64,000 nt of DNA from the NCBI GenBank assembly GCA_947498985.1, contig CANMMF010000003.1:62001-126000 (forward strand). Direction: 5' to 3'. The notes beneath the pieces were generated by a model. That model was not told the DNA's origin. It was given only the letters and a program-made list of their open reading frames with translations, and searched no databases. The stretch is from an uncultured Paracoccaceae bacterium. Lineage in GTDB: Bacteria; Pseudomonadota; Alphaproteobacteria; Rhodobacterales; Rhodobacteraceae. A program made the translations under genes and the position numbers. Below, in pieces: positions 42,804 to 52,538 of the stretch; the first letter of the stretch is position 1, and each line of letters starts with the position of its first letter.

Positions 42804-44003
42804 ATGCAAGCAAAAGCACTCTTTCTGGGCGTGATCTTTGCGGGTGCGGCGATGATCGCGAACACGGCCGCGGCGCAGGATGACAGCGTGCCCTGCGGCG
42901 GCGGTTTTGGCGAGTTTGTGCAGGGTCTGAAGGCCGAGGCGGTGGCGATGGGGCATGGCCCGGAGGTCGCGTCGCAATTCCTGTCGGGCGTACGTCAGGA
43001 CCCTTCGGTGCTGCGGGCGGATCGCCGCCAGGGCATCTTTCAGGATCCCTTCATCACCTTCTCGCGCAAGCTCATCAGCCAGAGCCGGCTCGACAAGGGA
43101 CGGCAGATGTCACAGCGCTACGATGCCATTTTCGAGCGGATCGAGCGCGAATACGGGATTTCGCGCGGCGTCTTGCTGGCATTCTGGGCGTTCGAGACCG
43201 ATTACGGTGCCTTTCAGGGGGATTTCAACACACTCAACGCGCTGGTGACGCTGGCCCATGACTGCAGGCGGCCCGAGATCTTCAGACCGCAGATCTTCGC
43301 TGCGCTCAAGCTTCATGAAAACGGCGATTTCGATCCTGCGCGCACCACCGGCGCCTGGGCGGGCGAGATCGGGATGGTGCAGATGTTGCCCAAGGACATC
43401 CTTGAAAACGGCGTCGATGGCGACGGCGACGGGCATGTCTATCTCAAGACCTCTGCCCCGGATGCGCTGATGTCGGGCGGCAAGATGCTGTCGCATCTGG
43501 GCTGGCGTCATGGCGAGCCGTGGCTGCAGGAAGTGACGTTGCCGGCGGAGTTCGACTGGTACCAGACCGGGCTGCATGTGGAGAAAACGGTTGCCGACTG
43601 GGAGCAGATGGGCGTCCGGGCCCGGCAGGGGCAGCTGGATGACGGACGGCTGATGGCGTCCATCCTGTTGCCGCAGGGGCGTGGCGGACCGGCCTTCATC
43701 GCCTATCCGAATTTCCGCGTTTATTTCGAATGGAATCAGAGCTTTACCTATGTTTTGACCGCCGCTTATTTCGGCACACGGCTGATGGGCGCGCCGGTTT
43801 ACGACGCGGGAAACCCGGCCCCCGGCCTTGCCGGAGAGCAGATGAAAGAGCTGCAGCGCAAGCTGGCCGCGCGCGGCTATGACGTGGGCGAGGTCGATGG
43901 CATTCTCGGCGCAGGCACCCGCAACGCCGTGCGCGACGTTCAGCGCGAGCTGGGTCTGCCCGCCGATGCATGGCCGACACGAGAGCTGCTGGCGCGGCTG
44001 TAA
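42804..44003 (+). CDS. Lytic murein transglycosylase (MltB type) with peptidoglycan-binding domain
   Basis: This 399-aa periplasmic enzyme has a signal peptide (LFLGVIFAGAAMIANTAAAQ), a MltB-like catalytic domain with the Glu in LAFWAFETDYGAFQG, and a C-terminal peptidoglycan-binding domain (EQMKELQRKLAARGYDVGEV). It cleaves glycan strands to anhydro-muropeptides. ATG 42804 with AGAGGTGG is preferred over GTG 42774. It converges with adenine deaminase. Confidence 0.92.
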   Translation: MQAKALFLGVIFAGAAMIANTAAAQDDSVPCGGGFGEFVQGLKAEAVAMGHGPEVASQFLSGVRQDPSVLRADRRQGIFQDPFITFSRKLISQSRLDKGRQMSQRYDAIFERIEREYGISRGVLLAFWAFETDYGAFQGDFNTLNALVTLAHDCRRPEIFRPQIFAALKLHENGDFDPARTTGAWAGEIGMVQMLPKDILENGVDGDGDGHVYLKTSAPDALMSGGKMLSHLGWRHGEPWLQEVTLPAEFDWYQTGLHVEKTVADWEQMGVRARQGQLDDGRLMASILLPQGRGGPAFIAYPNFRVYFEWNQSFTYVLTAAYFGTRLMGAPVYDAGNPAPGLAGEQMKELQRKLAARGYDVGEVDGILGAGTRNAVRDVQRELGLPADAWPTRELLARL

Positions 44004-44042
44004 GCGCGGCCAGGGCTTGGTGGCCCGGCCCGCGCGCGGCGC

Positions 44043-45737
44043 TCAGCCGATGATTTCGAAGGCGTTGACATCGACCATGCCGCGGTCGGTGATTTTCAGC
44101 GCCGGGATCACCGGCAGCGCCAGAAAGGCCAGCTGCAGGAACGGCTCCTCCAGCGTCACGCCCAGCGATGTGGCGGCGTCGCGCAACTCCACCAGCCGGT
44201 CGCGCACATGTTCGAAAGGCTCAAGCGACATCAGCCCGGCCACCGGCAAGGCCAGTTCGGCAAGCACGTCGCCGTCGCGGGTCACCACAAAACCGCCCTC
44301 GATCTCGGACAGCCGGTTCGCCGCCAGCGCCATGTCGGCGTAATCCGCGCCCACGCAGGCGATGTTGTGGTGATCGTGACAGACGGTGGAGGCGATGGCG
44401 CCCGCCTGCATCCCGAACCCCCTGACGAAGCCGCAGGCGATGTTGCCGTTCTTGCCGTGCCGCTCGACAATCGCGATGCGCATCAGGTCGCGCGCCGGGT
44501 CGGGCCGCTTGTCGCCATCGGTGATCGCGATGTCCTCGTGCAGGTGATCGGTGAGGATCTGGCCTTCGCGGATGCCGATCACGTCGGTGTCGGGCCGGTT
44601 GGTCGTGGTCCGGAAATCATCCGCAGCGAGCCTCGGCGCCCTGACCGACCCGCGCCCGACCGGCGGGAGCACTGTGCGGGCGGCAAAGGCCGCATCCGTC
44701 ACCTCAACGCCCGCCGAGATCACATGTTGCGCATGGCACCCCTCCAGCGTGTCGATGGCGACGATATCGGCGCGTTTGCCCGGTGCGATCTGGCCGCGAT
44801 CCTTCAGACCGAACGCCTCCGCAGCCGAGAGCGTGGCCGCGCGGTAGGCGGCAAGCGGCGACGTGCCGCGCGCGATCAACCGGCGGATCATGTAGTCCAG
44901 ATGCCCGTGTTCGGAGATATCGAGCGGGTTCCGGTCATCGGTACACAGACACATATAGGGCGCGGTGATTTCGGTCAGCAGCGGTTGCAGCGCGTCGAGA
45001 TCCTTTGACACCGAGCCTTCGCGGATCAGCACCCGCATGCCCTTGCGCAGCTTTTCAAGCGCCTCGTCGGCGCCGGTCGCCTCATGTTCGGTGCGGATGC
45101 CCGCGGCGATATAGGCGTTAAGATCGCGGCCCGAGAGCAGGGGGCAGTGGCCGTCGATGTGCCCGCCGTCAAAAAGCCCCAGCTTGTCCAGGCAACCGGG
45201 ATCGCGGTGGATCACGCCGGGATAGTTCATGAACTCCGCCAGTCCGATTTCCGACGAATGCCCACGCAGCTTTGACAAATCCTCTGCCGAGAGCGCCGCC
45301 CCCGCCGTCTCCATATGTGTCGAGGGCACGCAGGACGACAGCTGCACGCGGATGTCCATCAACGTGTGGTCGGAGGCGTTCTGGAAATAGCGGATGCCAT
45401 CGGCGCCGATGACATTGGCGATCTCGTGCGGATCGCAGATCGCGGTGGTGACGCCGCGCGGCAGCACGCAGCGGTCGAACTCGAAGGGGGTGATGCAGCT
45501 CGACTCGATATGCAGATGCGTGTCGATGAAGCCGGGCACGAGGATCAGGCCCGACACGTCGATCACGCGTTTGCCGGTATACTCCGCCATGATCCCGACA
45601 ATGGTGTCGCCGCAGATCGCCACATCGCCGTCCAGCAGATCGCCGGTCATCAGATCGAAGATCCGCCCGCCGCGCAGCACCAGATCCGCCGCGACGTCGC
45701 CGCGGGCCTGCGCAATGCGTTGCTCCAGTTGTGCCAT
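44043..45737 (-). CDS. ade: Adenine deaminase
   Basis: This 564-aa amidohydrolase converts adenine to hypoxanthine. The metal-binding [11 protein letters not shown] and CDPHEIANV motifs, [13 protein letters not shown], and LCTDDRNP Asp are visible, along with the C-terminal [11 protein letters not shown] His cluster. Length is typical of the Ade family. It is divergent from choX with 199 bp between them. Confidence 0.96.
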   Translation of the reverse strand: MAQLEQRIAQARGDVAADLVLRGGRIFDLMTGDLLDGDVAICGDTIVGIMAEYTGKRVIDVSGLILVPGFIDTHLHIESSCITPFEFDRCVLPRGVTTAICDPHEIANVIGADGIRYFQNASDHTLMDIRVQLSSCVPSTHMETAGAALSAEDLSKLRGHSSEIGLAEFMNYPGVIHRDPGCLDKLGLFDGGHIDGHCPLLSGRDLNAYIAAGIRTEHEATGADEALEKLRKGMRVLIREGSVSKDLDALQPLLTEITAPYMCLCTDDRNPLDISEHGHLDYMIRRLIARGTSPLAAYRAATLSAAEAFGLKDRGQIAPGKRADIVAIDTLEGCHAQHVISAGVEVTDAAFAARTVLPPVGRGSVRAPRLAADDFRTTTNRPDTDVIGIREGQILTDHLHEDIAITDGDKRPDPARDLMRIAIVERHGKNGNIACGFVRGFGMQAGAIASTVCHDHHNIACVGADYADMALAANRLSEIEGGFVVTRDGDVLAELALPVAGLMSLEPFEHVRDRLVELRDAATSLGVTLEEPFLQLAFLALPVIPALKITDRGMVDVNAFEIIG

Positions 45738-45936
45738 GTCTCACCTCTTGTTTGCAGCAAGTCTGACATGCCGCCGGGGGTTGTGCGAGCCCTGCTGTGC
45801 AACGGGCAGGTCTGAACCGCCGGACAGATCGCGCGGGCGTTGCGGCCCGGGCGGTCCGGCCCTGCTGCGGCTTGCAAACCGGGGACAATTTGCGTTCACT
45901 GCGCGCCAGATACAAAGATCCAACGGGAGAACGGAC

Positions 45937-46857
45937 ATGACACGCCTTTACACGACCGCCGCCACGCTCAGCCTGATGGCCGGGATGGCCAGCGCGAGCT
46001 GCGACTCGGTCACATTTTCGGATGTGGGCTGGACCGATATCACTGCCACAACCGCGGCGACCACGCTGGTGCTCGACGCGCTGGGCTACGAGACGGAGAT
46101 CAAGGTGCTGTCGGTGCCGGTGACCTACACGTCGATGGCCGCCGGCGATATCGACGTGTTCCTTGGCAACTGGATGCCCACGATGGAGGCCGATATCGCA
46201 CCCTATCGCGAGGCCGGCACGGTCGACACGGTACGCGCCAACCTCGAAGGCGCGAAATACACACTGGCCACCAACGCGGCGGGCGCGGCGCTCGGCATCA
46301 AGGATTTTGCCGACATTGCCGGTCAGGCCGAGGCGCTGGACGAGACGATCTACGGCATCGAGCCGGGCAATGACGGCAACCGTCTGATCATCGACATGAT
46401 CGAGGCCGATGCCTTTGGTCTGAACGCGTTCGAGGTCAAGGAAAGCTCGGAGCAGGGCATGCTGGCGCAGGTCGGACGGGCGACATCGCGCGATGAGCCG
46501 GTGGTGTTCCTCGCCTGGGAGCCGCATCCGATGAACGCCAATTACGATCTGACCTATCTGACAGGCGGCGACGATTATTTCGGGCCTGACCTCGGTGGCG
46601 CCACGGTGTTCACCAACACCCGTCAGGGCTATGTGGAGGAATGCGCAAATGTGGGTGCGCTGCTGAATAATCTCGAGTTTTCCCTGGAGATGGAGAACGA
46701 GATCATGGGCGCCATTCTCGACGATGGCGAAGACCCGCAGGACGCGGCAAAGGCATGGCTTTCGGCCAATACCGGCGTGCTGGACGGCTGGCTGGAGGGT
46801 GTCACGACGCTGGATGGCGGCGATGCCAAGGCGGCCGTCATGGGCGCTCTCGAGTAA
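45937..46857 (+). CDS. choX: Choline ABC transporter substrate-binding protein
   Basis: This 306-aa periplasmic protein has a signal peptide (LYTTAATLSLMAGMASASC) and the OpuAC/ChoX fold; FSDVGWTDITATTA and FLAWEPHPMNANYDL supply aromatic residues for the quaternary-amine cage. GGAGAA precedes ATG 45937. The partner genes choW and choV are 3 kb away on the same strand, with a kinase and a GST between, so choX has its own terminator at 46879. Confidence 0.93.
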   Translation: MTRLYTTAATLSLMAGMASASCDSVTFSDVGWTDITATTAATTLVLDALGYETEIKVLSVPVTYTSMAAGDIDVFLGNWMPTMEADIAPYREAGTVDTVRANLEGAKYTLATNAAGAALGIKDFADIAGQAEALDETIYGIEPGNDGNRLIIDMIEADAFGLNAFEVKESSEQGMLAQVGRATSRDEPVVFLAWEPHPMNANYDLTYLTGGDDYFGPDLGGATVFTNTRQGYVEECANVGALLNNLEFSLEMENEIMGAILDDGEDPQDAAKAWLSANTGVLDGWLEGVTTLDGGDAKAAVMGALE

Positions 46858-46878
46858 ATCCGGCTTTGGATTGAAGAC

Positions 46879-46908
46879 AGGGGGCGCGCGTCTGCGGGCC
46901 CCTTTTTG
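46879..46908 (+). terminator. Terminator after choX
   Basis: AGGGGG..CGC pairs with GCG..CCCCT with internal mismatches, followed by TTTTT. It lies 21 bp after the choX stop and would end transcription before the convergent sensor kinase gene. Confidence 0.6.
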
Positions 46909-46923
46909 CATGCGCGGACGGGG

Positions 46924-49023
46924 TCAGGCGCTCAGGGCGACGACACCGGGGTCCCCGGCCAGCGGTTGCGCCAGCGGCACCGAAAACGTGAAACACGTAC
47001 CGCGGGCGCCGTCCCTGCTCTTGGCGGCCACAGTGCCCCCCCAGCGCGCAACCGTGTCGTGAATGAACGACAGGCCCAGCCCGGTGCCGCCGCTGCTTTC
47101 GCCACCGCTGCGGGACTGCAGCGTTTCGAACGGCTCGAAGATCCGCTTGAGATATTGCTCGGGGATACCCGGGCCGTCATCGCGGACCGAGATATGGCAC
47201 AGGGCCTCCTTGGCTTCGGCGATGACGGTGATGGTGCCGGTGGCCCGGTCATGGTGCTTGACGGCGTTGCTCAGCAGATTGCGCAGTACGATGTCGAAGG
47301 CGGTCGGGTTGCAGCAGAGCCGGGGCATTGAAGTGGGCCAGGCGATCGAAAAGCCTTTCGGTATCGAGGAGAGCTGCGCGATCGCCTCCAGCCGCTCTGC
47401 CGGGTCGAAGCTTTCGGGCACCGTCAGATGGCTGGATTTCGAATAGTCCAGCAAATCGCTGATCAACCTGTCCTGCTGATTGAGCAGGGTCGTCGCATGG
47501 TCAAAGCTTTCCTGCACTTCGGCGGGCAGTTCCAGATCGTGATCGGCCATGTCGGCCTGGATCCATTTGTGCAATTCGCGGATATTGCGCACCGGGGTTT
47601 TCAGATCATGGGCCGCGATCTTGCTGAACTTGTCGAGCCGTTCATTGGCAAATGCCAGTTTTTCGGCGGTTTCCTTCAGCTCTTCGTTGGCGCGCACGAA
47701 GCTGGTCACATCGACGGCGATAACCACATATTCGCCCGACGGCAACATGCGTGTGCGGCTGCGCAGGATCTTGCCATCGGTGGTAAAGCGGTTCGCCTCG
47801 ATCTCGGCGCCGATCTTGAGTTTTTCCACAATCTCAGAGGCTTGCGCATGCGCTTCTTCGAAGGGGAGATGGTCCTGCGTGCCGTTCATCAAGGACGCCT
47901 CGATAAGTTCCGGCAGACGGGTGTGGCGGTTCAGCAACGGCAGTTGCTTGGGAAAGTTGCGCAGGTAATTGTCGTTCCACCAGACCGGCCGCATATCCTT
48001 GTCGGCGATCAGCAGCGTGGCACCGGTTTCGTTCAGTGCCTCGTGCAGACGGTCGGCGCGGGCCTTCGAGATCCGCGCCGTCCTGAGCACGCCGAAATGC
48101 AGCTTGGCCCAATAGGCTCCGACGCCGATGACGCAGAGCGCGGCGAGAAATCCGACCAGCCGCTCGCGCGAGGTCAGCGGCGGGGTGGAGGCGGAAAACC
48201 ACCGCTCCTGCAGCAGCGCGATCCGCCCGCTTGCCTGTTCGCTGGCGATGGCGCGGTTGAGATCGGCGAGCACCTGCGGCTGGTCCGGATCCACCAGAAT
48301 GGCGCCATCCACCTCTTGCAGCGCGATGCTCTGCCGGATCCGGTCCGACAGATGCGCCCGGGCTGCGGCGTGCAGAACCGCCTCAACCGGGGCGGCAATG
48401 CCATCGACATCGTTCGACAACAGCGGAAGCAGCAGCCCGTTGGTGCTGGCGACCGGCACAAAGGTGACATTTTCCAGCTGTTGCACAAGATGCGCCGGGT
48501 GCGAGCCGTCGGAGCTGCCGATTCGCAGACCGGAAAGATCCGACACATCGTCGATCCGCGGCCCGTCATGTGTGACAAACACGCTGATCGAGAGCGGCTG
48601 GATGATGTCGGAAAAGGCCCCGACCTCGCGCCGCGCGGCATTGATGCCCAGCAGCGAGGTTGCATCGACATCGCCGCGTTCGAGGGCCTGCAGCAGGTCC
48701 GAAGGGTTGTCGAACGGCACAAATGTCAGCGAATAGCCTCGCGGCTCCAACAGAAGGCGCAGCAGATCAATGGAATAGCCAACCGCGATCCCGGTCATGT
48801 CGGAGCGCGAAAACGGCGCAAATTGCGTGTACCCGATCCGGATCGCGCCTTTTTGTCCGGCAGCGGCGGGGGCGCAAGGCTCCGTGTCACAAGGCTCCTG
48901 CGCGTGGGCAGGCGACAACTGGCCAAAGGGCGCTGCCAGAACCAGCAGGAGGGCAAAGAAGAGGGCGCATAGTCGTGATCGGAGCTTCAAGCGGTCGTAC
49001 ATCCCTGATATCCAAGGAGTCAT
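46924..49023 (-). CDS. Hybrid-input sensor histidine kinase with periplasmic solute-binding domain
   Basis: This 699-aa protein has a signal anchor (about 19-42), a periplasmic bacterial extracellular solute-binding family 3-like domain (58-285, IRIGYTQFAPFSRS...), a second membrane segment (290-310), a PAS-like region (330-440), a HisKA domain with His472 in AHDLKTPVRN, and a HATPase with the N box near 582, DDGPGIPE and GGTGLGLSF. It senses a small molecule outside the membrane. No response-regulator gene adjoins it. It lies between choX and choW, so choline or a related compound is a candidate ligand. Confidence 0.88.
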   Translation of the reverse strand: MTPWISGMYDRLKLRSRLCALFFALLLVLAAPFGQLSPAHAQEPCDTEPCAPAAAGQKGAIRIGYTQFAPFSRSDMTGIAVGYSIDLLRLLLEPRGYSLTFVPFDNPSDLLQALERGDVDATSLLGINAARREVGAFSDIIQPLSISVFVTHDGPRIDDVSDLSGLRIGSSDGSHPAHLVQQLENVTFVPVASTNGLLLPLLSNDVDGIAAPVEAVLHAAARAHLSDRIRQSIALQEVDGAILVDPDQPQVLADLNRAIASEQASGRIALLQERWFSASTPPLTSRERLVGFLAALCVIGVGAYWAKLHFGVLRTARISKARADRLHEALNETGATLLIADKDMRPVWWNDNYLRNFPKQLPLLNRHTRLPELIEASLMNGTQDHLPFEEAHAQASEIVEKLKIGAEIEANRFTTDGKILRSRTRMLPSGEYVVIAVDVTSFVRANEELKETAEKLAFANERLDKFSKIAAHDLKTPVRNIRELHKWIQADMADHDLELPAEVQESFDHATTLLNQQDRLISDLLDYSKSSHLTVPESFDPAERLEAIAQLSSIPKGFSIAWPTSMPRLCCNPTAFDIVLRNLLSNAVKHHDRATGTITVIAEAKEALCHISVRDDGPGIPEQYLKRIFEPFETLQSRSGGESSGGTGLGLSFIHDTVARWGGTVAAKSRDGARGTCFTFSVPLAQPLAGDPGVVALSA

Positions 49024-49116
49024 CGCGCCCCTTCGAATGCAGGATTTCTGCCAGCCATCTGTTAATTAACCGTAACCGCGCCTTCACGTGCCGCCGGATT
49101 ATTGCGCGAATTCAAT

Positions 49117-49755
49117 TCAATCGGGTGATTTGACCTCTGCCATGGCGGCATCGTCGATCTCGCGGGCGCGCTGTGCCGCGTCCCTGCCGGTGATCCGCGC
49201 GACATAGCTCTCAAAGCCCGCACGATCCGGCAGCGTGCCGAACTGACGCCCCCAGACGATCTGCGCGCCCAGAAAGACATCGACGGCGCTGAACCGCTCG
49301 CCCAGCAGGAACGGGCGGTCATCGGCAAGCAGCCCGCCCAGCGTGTCGGCCACCGTCTCCAGGTTGCCCCACCCGGCGCGGCCATAGGATTCGGGGTCCT
49401 TGGTGTCAAAGCCGAAGGACGACGCGGTCACTGCCGCCTCGACCGGCCCTGCCGCAAAGAAAAGCCAACGATAGTAAGGCCCGCGCGCCACCGTGCCGGG
49501 CTCCGGCGCAAGGCCCTTTTCGGGAAACGCATCCGCCAGATAGGCGCAGATCGCGGCGCCTTCGGTGACCACGGTGTCGCCATGCTCCAGCACCGGCACC
49601 TTGCCCATCGGATTGAGCGCGCGAAAGCGGTCGGACTTCATTTCGGGGCCGTATTGCAGGTACCGGCTCTCATAGGGTTCGCCGATCTCTTCGAGCATCC
49701 ACCGCGCGATGCGTCCGCGGGACATCGGATTGGTGTGCAATACAAGCTCGGCCAT
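49117..49755 (-). CDS. Glutathione S-transferase family protein
   Basis: This 212-aa protein has the thioredoxin-like N-terminal domain (ELVLHTNPMSRGRIARWMLEE), the cis-Pro loop NPMGKVPVLEH and the Glu-Gly-Ala glutathione contact TEGAAICAYLAD, then an all-helical C-terminal domain. AGGAG precedes ATG 49755. It is oriented opposite to the choline genes and lies between choX and choW. Substrate unknown. Confidence 0.9.
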   Translation of the reverse strand: MAELVLHTNPMSRGRIARWMLEEIGEPYESRYLQYGPEMKSDRFRALNPMGKVPVLEHGDTVVTEGAAICAYLADAFPEKGLAPEPGTVARGPYYRWLFFAAGPVEAAVTASSFGFDTKDPESYGRAGWGNLETVADTLGGLLADDRPFLLGERFSAVDVFLGAQIVWGRQFGTLPDRAGFESYVARITGRDAAQRAREIDDAAMAEVKSPD

Positions 49756-49867
49756 GGCGCTCTCCTGTGATGCTCGTTGCGGCAGCTTAACAAATTGCAC
49801 GCCACGCGGCTTCCTTTTCCGCGCGCGACCCGGCATTGTCGGCAAAAATCGGAAAGCGAGGGTGCGG

Positions 49868-50698
49868 GTGAACTGGCTGACAGACAACAAGATCCCGGTC
49901 GGCGATGCCGCCGAGGCCGGGTTCGACTGGTTGCAGCGCAACGGAGCGTGGTTCTTCGACGGCATGGCGCTGGTGATGGAATGGCTGATCGACGCCATCC
50001 TGTGGCTTTTGCAAACCCCGCATCCGCTGATCGTTGTGGCCATTCTGACCGCAGCGGTCTGGGCGCTGCACCGCAGCTGGAAAGTGCCGTTCTTCGTGGC
50101 ATTGGGGTTCCTCTTTATCCTGAACCAGGGCTACTGGGAGGAGACCACCGAAAGCCTGACGCTGGTGCTGTCGGCCTGTGTCGTGTGCATGGGGATCGGC
50201 GTGCCCATCGGGATCGCGGTGGCGCATCGGCCACGGCTCTACGCCTGGATGCGGCCCGTGCTCGACCTGATGCAAACGCTGCCGACCTTCGTCTATCTCA
50301 TTCCGGCCATTGTGTTTTTCGGCATCGGCATGGTGCCGGGCCTGATCGCCACGGTGATCTTCGTGGTGCCCGCGCCGATCCGGCTCACCCATCTGGGGAT
50401 CTCCTCCACACCCAAGGCGCTGATCGAGGCGGCGGAGGCGTTCGGCGCCACGCCAAGCCAGAAGCTCTGGAAGATCGAGCTGCCAAGCGCGCTGCCGCAG
50501 ATCATGGCCGGGCTCAACCAGACGATCATGTTGTCGCTCTCGATGGTGGTGATCGCGGCACTGGTGGGCGCGGACGGGCTGGGCGTGCCGGTGGTGCGCG
50601 CGCTCAACCGTGTGGATACCGGGCTGGGTTTTGAGGCCGGGTTGATCATCGTGGTGGTCGCCATCATGCTGGACCGGGCGCTGAGGGTCGGAAAATGA
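49868..50698 (+). CDS. choW: Choline ABC transporter permease
   Basis: This 276-aa inner-membrane protein has at least six hydrophobic segments and the conserved permease loop EAAEAFGATPSQKLWKIELPSALPQIMAG (EAA motif). It starts at GTG 49868. It overlaps choV by ATGA, giving coupled translation. It matches the OpuAB/ProW-type permease. The matching substrate protein is choX, displaced 3 kb upstream. Confidence 0.93.
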   Translation: MNWLTDNKIPVGDAAEAGFDWLQRNGAWFFDGMALVMEWLIDAILWLLQTPHPLIVVAILTAAVWALHRSWKVPFFVALGFLFILNQGYWEETTESLTLVLSACVVCMGIGVPIGIAVAHRPRLYAWMRPVLDLMQTLPTFVYLIPAIVFFGIGMVPGLIATVIFVVPAPIRLTHLGISSTPKALIEAAEAFGATPSQKLWKIELPSALPQIMAGLNQTIMLSLSMVVIAALVGADGLGVPVVRALNRVDTGLGFEAGLIIVVVAIMLDRALRVGK

Positions 50699-51696
50699 GC
50701 ATCGTGTCCTTTGAAAACGTGTCGATCATGTTCGGCGACAAACCGCAAACCGCGCTGCCGCTGGCCGACAAGGGGCTGAGCCGCGAAGAGATCCAGGAGC
50801 AGACCGGCCAGGTTCTGGGTGTGCATGATTGCTCGCTCGACGTGGAGGAAGGCGAGATCCTGGTGCTGATGGGGCTTTCGGGCTCCGGCAAATCGACCTT
50901 GCTGCGCGCGGTCAACGGCTTGAACCCGGTGGTCCGGGGCCGGGTTGTGATGGCCGATGGCGGCGAGCAGGTCGATGTCACAAACTGCGCGCCGACGCGG
51001 TTGCGGCAGTTGCGGCAAAGCCGGGTCGCCATGGTGTTCCAGCAGTTTGGCCTGCTGCCCTGGCGCACGGTCGAGGAGAATGTGGGCTTCGGGCTCGAAC
51101 TGGCGGGGCAGGGTGACAAGGCCCGGCACGAGACGGTCACCCGCCAGCTGAGCCTCGTGGGCTTGGATGGCTGGGGGGATCGCAAGGTCGGAGAGCTCTC
51201 GGGCGGCATGCAGCAACGCGTGGGTCTGGCGCGCGCCTTTGCGACGGATGCGCCGATCCTGCTGATGGATGAGCCGTTCTCGGCCCTCGATCCGCTGATC
51301 CGTACCAAGCTGCAGGACGAATTGCTGGATCTGCAGCGCGACCTGAAGCGCACGATCATCTTTGTCAGCCACGATCTGGACGAGGCGTTCAAGATCGGCA
51401 ACCGCATCGCCATCATGGAAGGTGGCCGGATCGTGCAATGCGGCACGCCGCGGGCGATCTTCTCCGATCCGGCCTCTGACTATGTGGCGGAGTTTGTGGC
51501 CAACATGAACCCGCTCGGTGTGCTCTGCGCGCGCGACGTGATGGAACCGGGCGAGGGTGGCGACAGGGTCGAGGCGGAAACCGCGATCCGAGAGCTGATG
51601 CCGCGGCTGAAATCCGGCGCGCTGACGGTGGTGGAGAAGGGCGAAGCCTTGGGGCGGATCACCACGGACAGCGTGGTGGCGCGGCTCAGCGGCTGA
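50695..51696 (+). CDS. choV: Choline ABC transporter ATP-binding protein
   Basis: This 333-aa protein has Walker A GLSGSGKSTLL, the Q loop FQQFGLLPW, the ABC signature LSGGMQQRVGLARA, Walker B ILLMDEPFSALD and the switch His in FVSHDLDEA. A C-terminal extension after about residue 275 is a short CBS-like segment. An N-terminal insertion (PLADKGLSREEIQEQTG) is typical of ChoV/ProV. Confidence 0.95.
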   Translation: MSIVSFENVSIMFGDKPQTALPLADKGLSREEIQEQTGQVLGVHDCSLDVEEGEILVLMGLSGSGKSTLLRAVNGLNPVVRGRVVMADGGEQVDVTNCAPTRLRQLRQSRVAMVFQQFGLLPWRTVEENVGFGLELAGQGDKARHETVTRQLSLVGLDGWGDRKVGELSGGMQQRVGLARAFATDAPILLMDEPFSALDPLIRTKLQDELLDLQRDLKRTIIFVSHDLDEAFKIGNRIAIMEGGRIVQCGTPRAIFSDPASDYVAEFVANMNPLGVLCARDVMEPGEGGDRVEAETAIRELMPRLKSGALTVVEKGEALGRITTDSVVARLSG

Positions 51697-51723
51697 CCGG
51701 GCGTTGCGTGGCAGGGCGAGGCG

Positions 51724-52476
51724 TCAGTCGCGCAGGGCCGGCAGGCCGACCCCGGTTGTCTCGAACCCGCCATCCACCGACACCACCTGCCCGGTGACGT
51801 AGGACGCAGCCTCCGAGGCGAGGAACACGATCACCTCCGCCAGTTCGCGCTCCGATCCGTACCGGTTGAGCGGGATGGCATCGTGATAGGCGGCGATGAT
51901 CTCGGGCGTGTGCACAGCCATGGAAAGCTTGGTCTTGACCGGCCCCGGTGCCACGCAATTCACCCGGATGCCGAACTCGCCAAGCTCCGCGGCGTGCTGT
52001 TTGGTCAGATGCACCACCGCGGCTTTCGAAGTGCCGTAGGCCACCCGCAGCGTCGAGGCGCGCAGGCCCGAGATCGAGGCGATGTTCACCACCGCGCCGC
52101 GGCTCTTTTTCAACGCCTCCGTGGCCGCTTGGGTACACAGGAACGTGCCGTCGAGATTGGTCGCCATGACCCGGCGCCACATCTCGAAATCGCAGTCCTG
52201 AATGGGCCCGAATTCCGCCACCCCGGCATTGTTGACCAGCGCATCGACGCGGCCCGCCCAGGCGTCGGTCTCGCGCAGGATCGCGTCGACATCCTGCGGG
52301 TTGGAGATGTCGCGGGTCACCGCCAACACATTGTCGCGCGCGGCTGAGGCGTCCTGCAGTGCCGGCGCGTCGCGATCCACCATGGCCACGCGCCAGCCCT
52401 TTTCGACAAAGAGATCGGTGGTGGCGAGCCCGATGCCGCGGGCCGCTCCGGTGACGATTGCGCATTTCTGGTCCAT
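51724..52476 (-). CDS. Short-chain dehydrogenase/reductase
   Basis: This 250-aa enzyme has the cofactor motif TGAARGIGLA, the NNAG motif, the catalytic Ser in IASISGL, and the Tyr-x3-Lys pair in YGTSK. The C-terminal VTGQVVSVDGGF is typical of SDRs. GGGGAG precedes ATG 52476. Substrate is unknown. It converges with choV. Confidence 0.93.
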   Translation of the reverse strand: MDQKCAIVTGAARGIGLATTDLFVEKGWRVAMVDRDAPALQDASAARDNVLAVTRDISNPQDVDAILRETDAWAGRVDALVNNAGVAEFGPIQDCDFEMWRRVMATNLDGTFLCTQAATEALKKSRGAVVNIASISGLRASTLRVAYGTSKAAVVHLTKQHAAELGEFGIRVNCVAPGPVKTKLSMAVHTPEIIAAYHDAIPLNRYGSERELAEVIVFLASEAASYVTGQVVSVDGGFETTGVGLPALRD

Positions 52477-52538
52477 GACGTGCTCCCCCGTTGGCGCCTC
52501 TCATGCCATGCGCGTGCGATGCCGAAAAGGGGGCCGTG

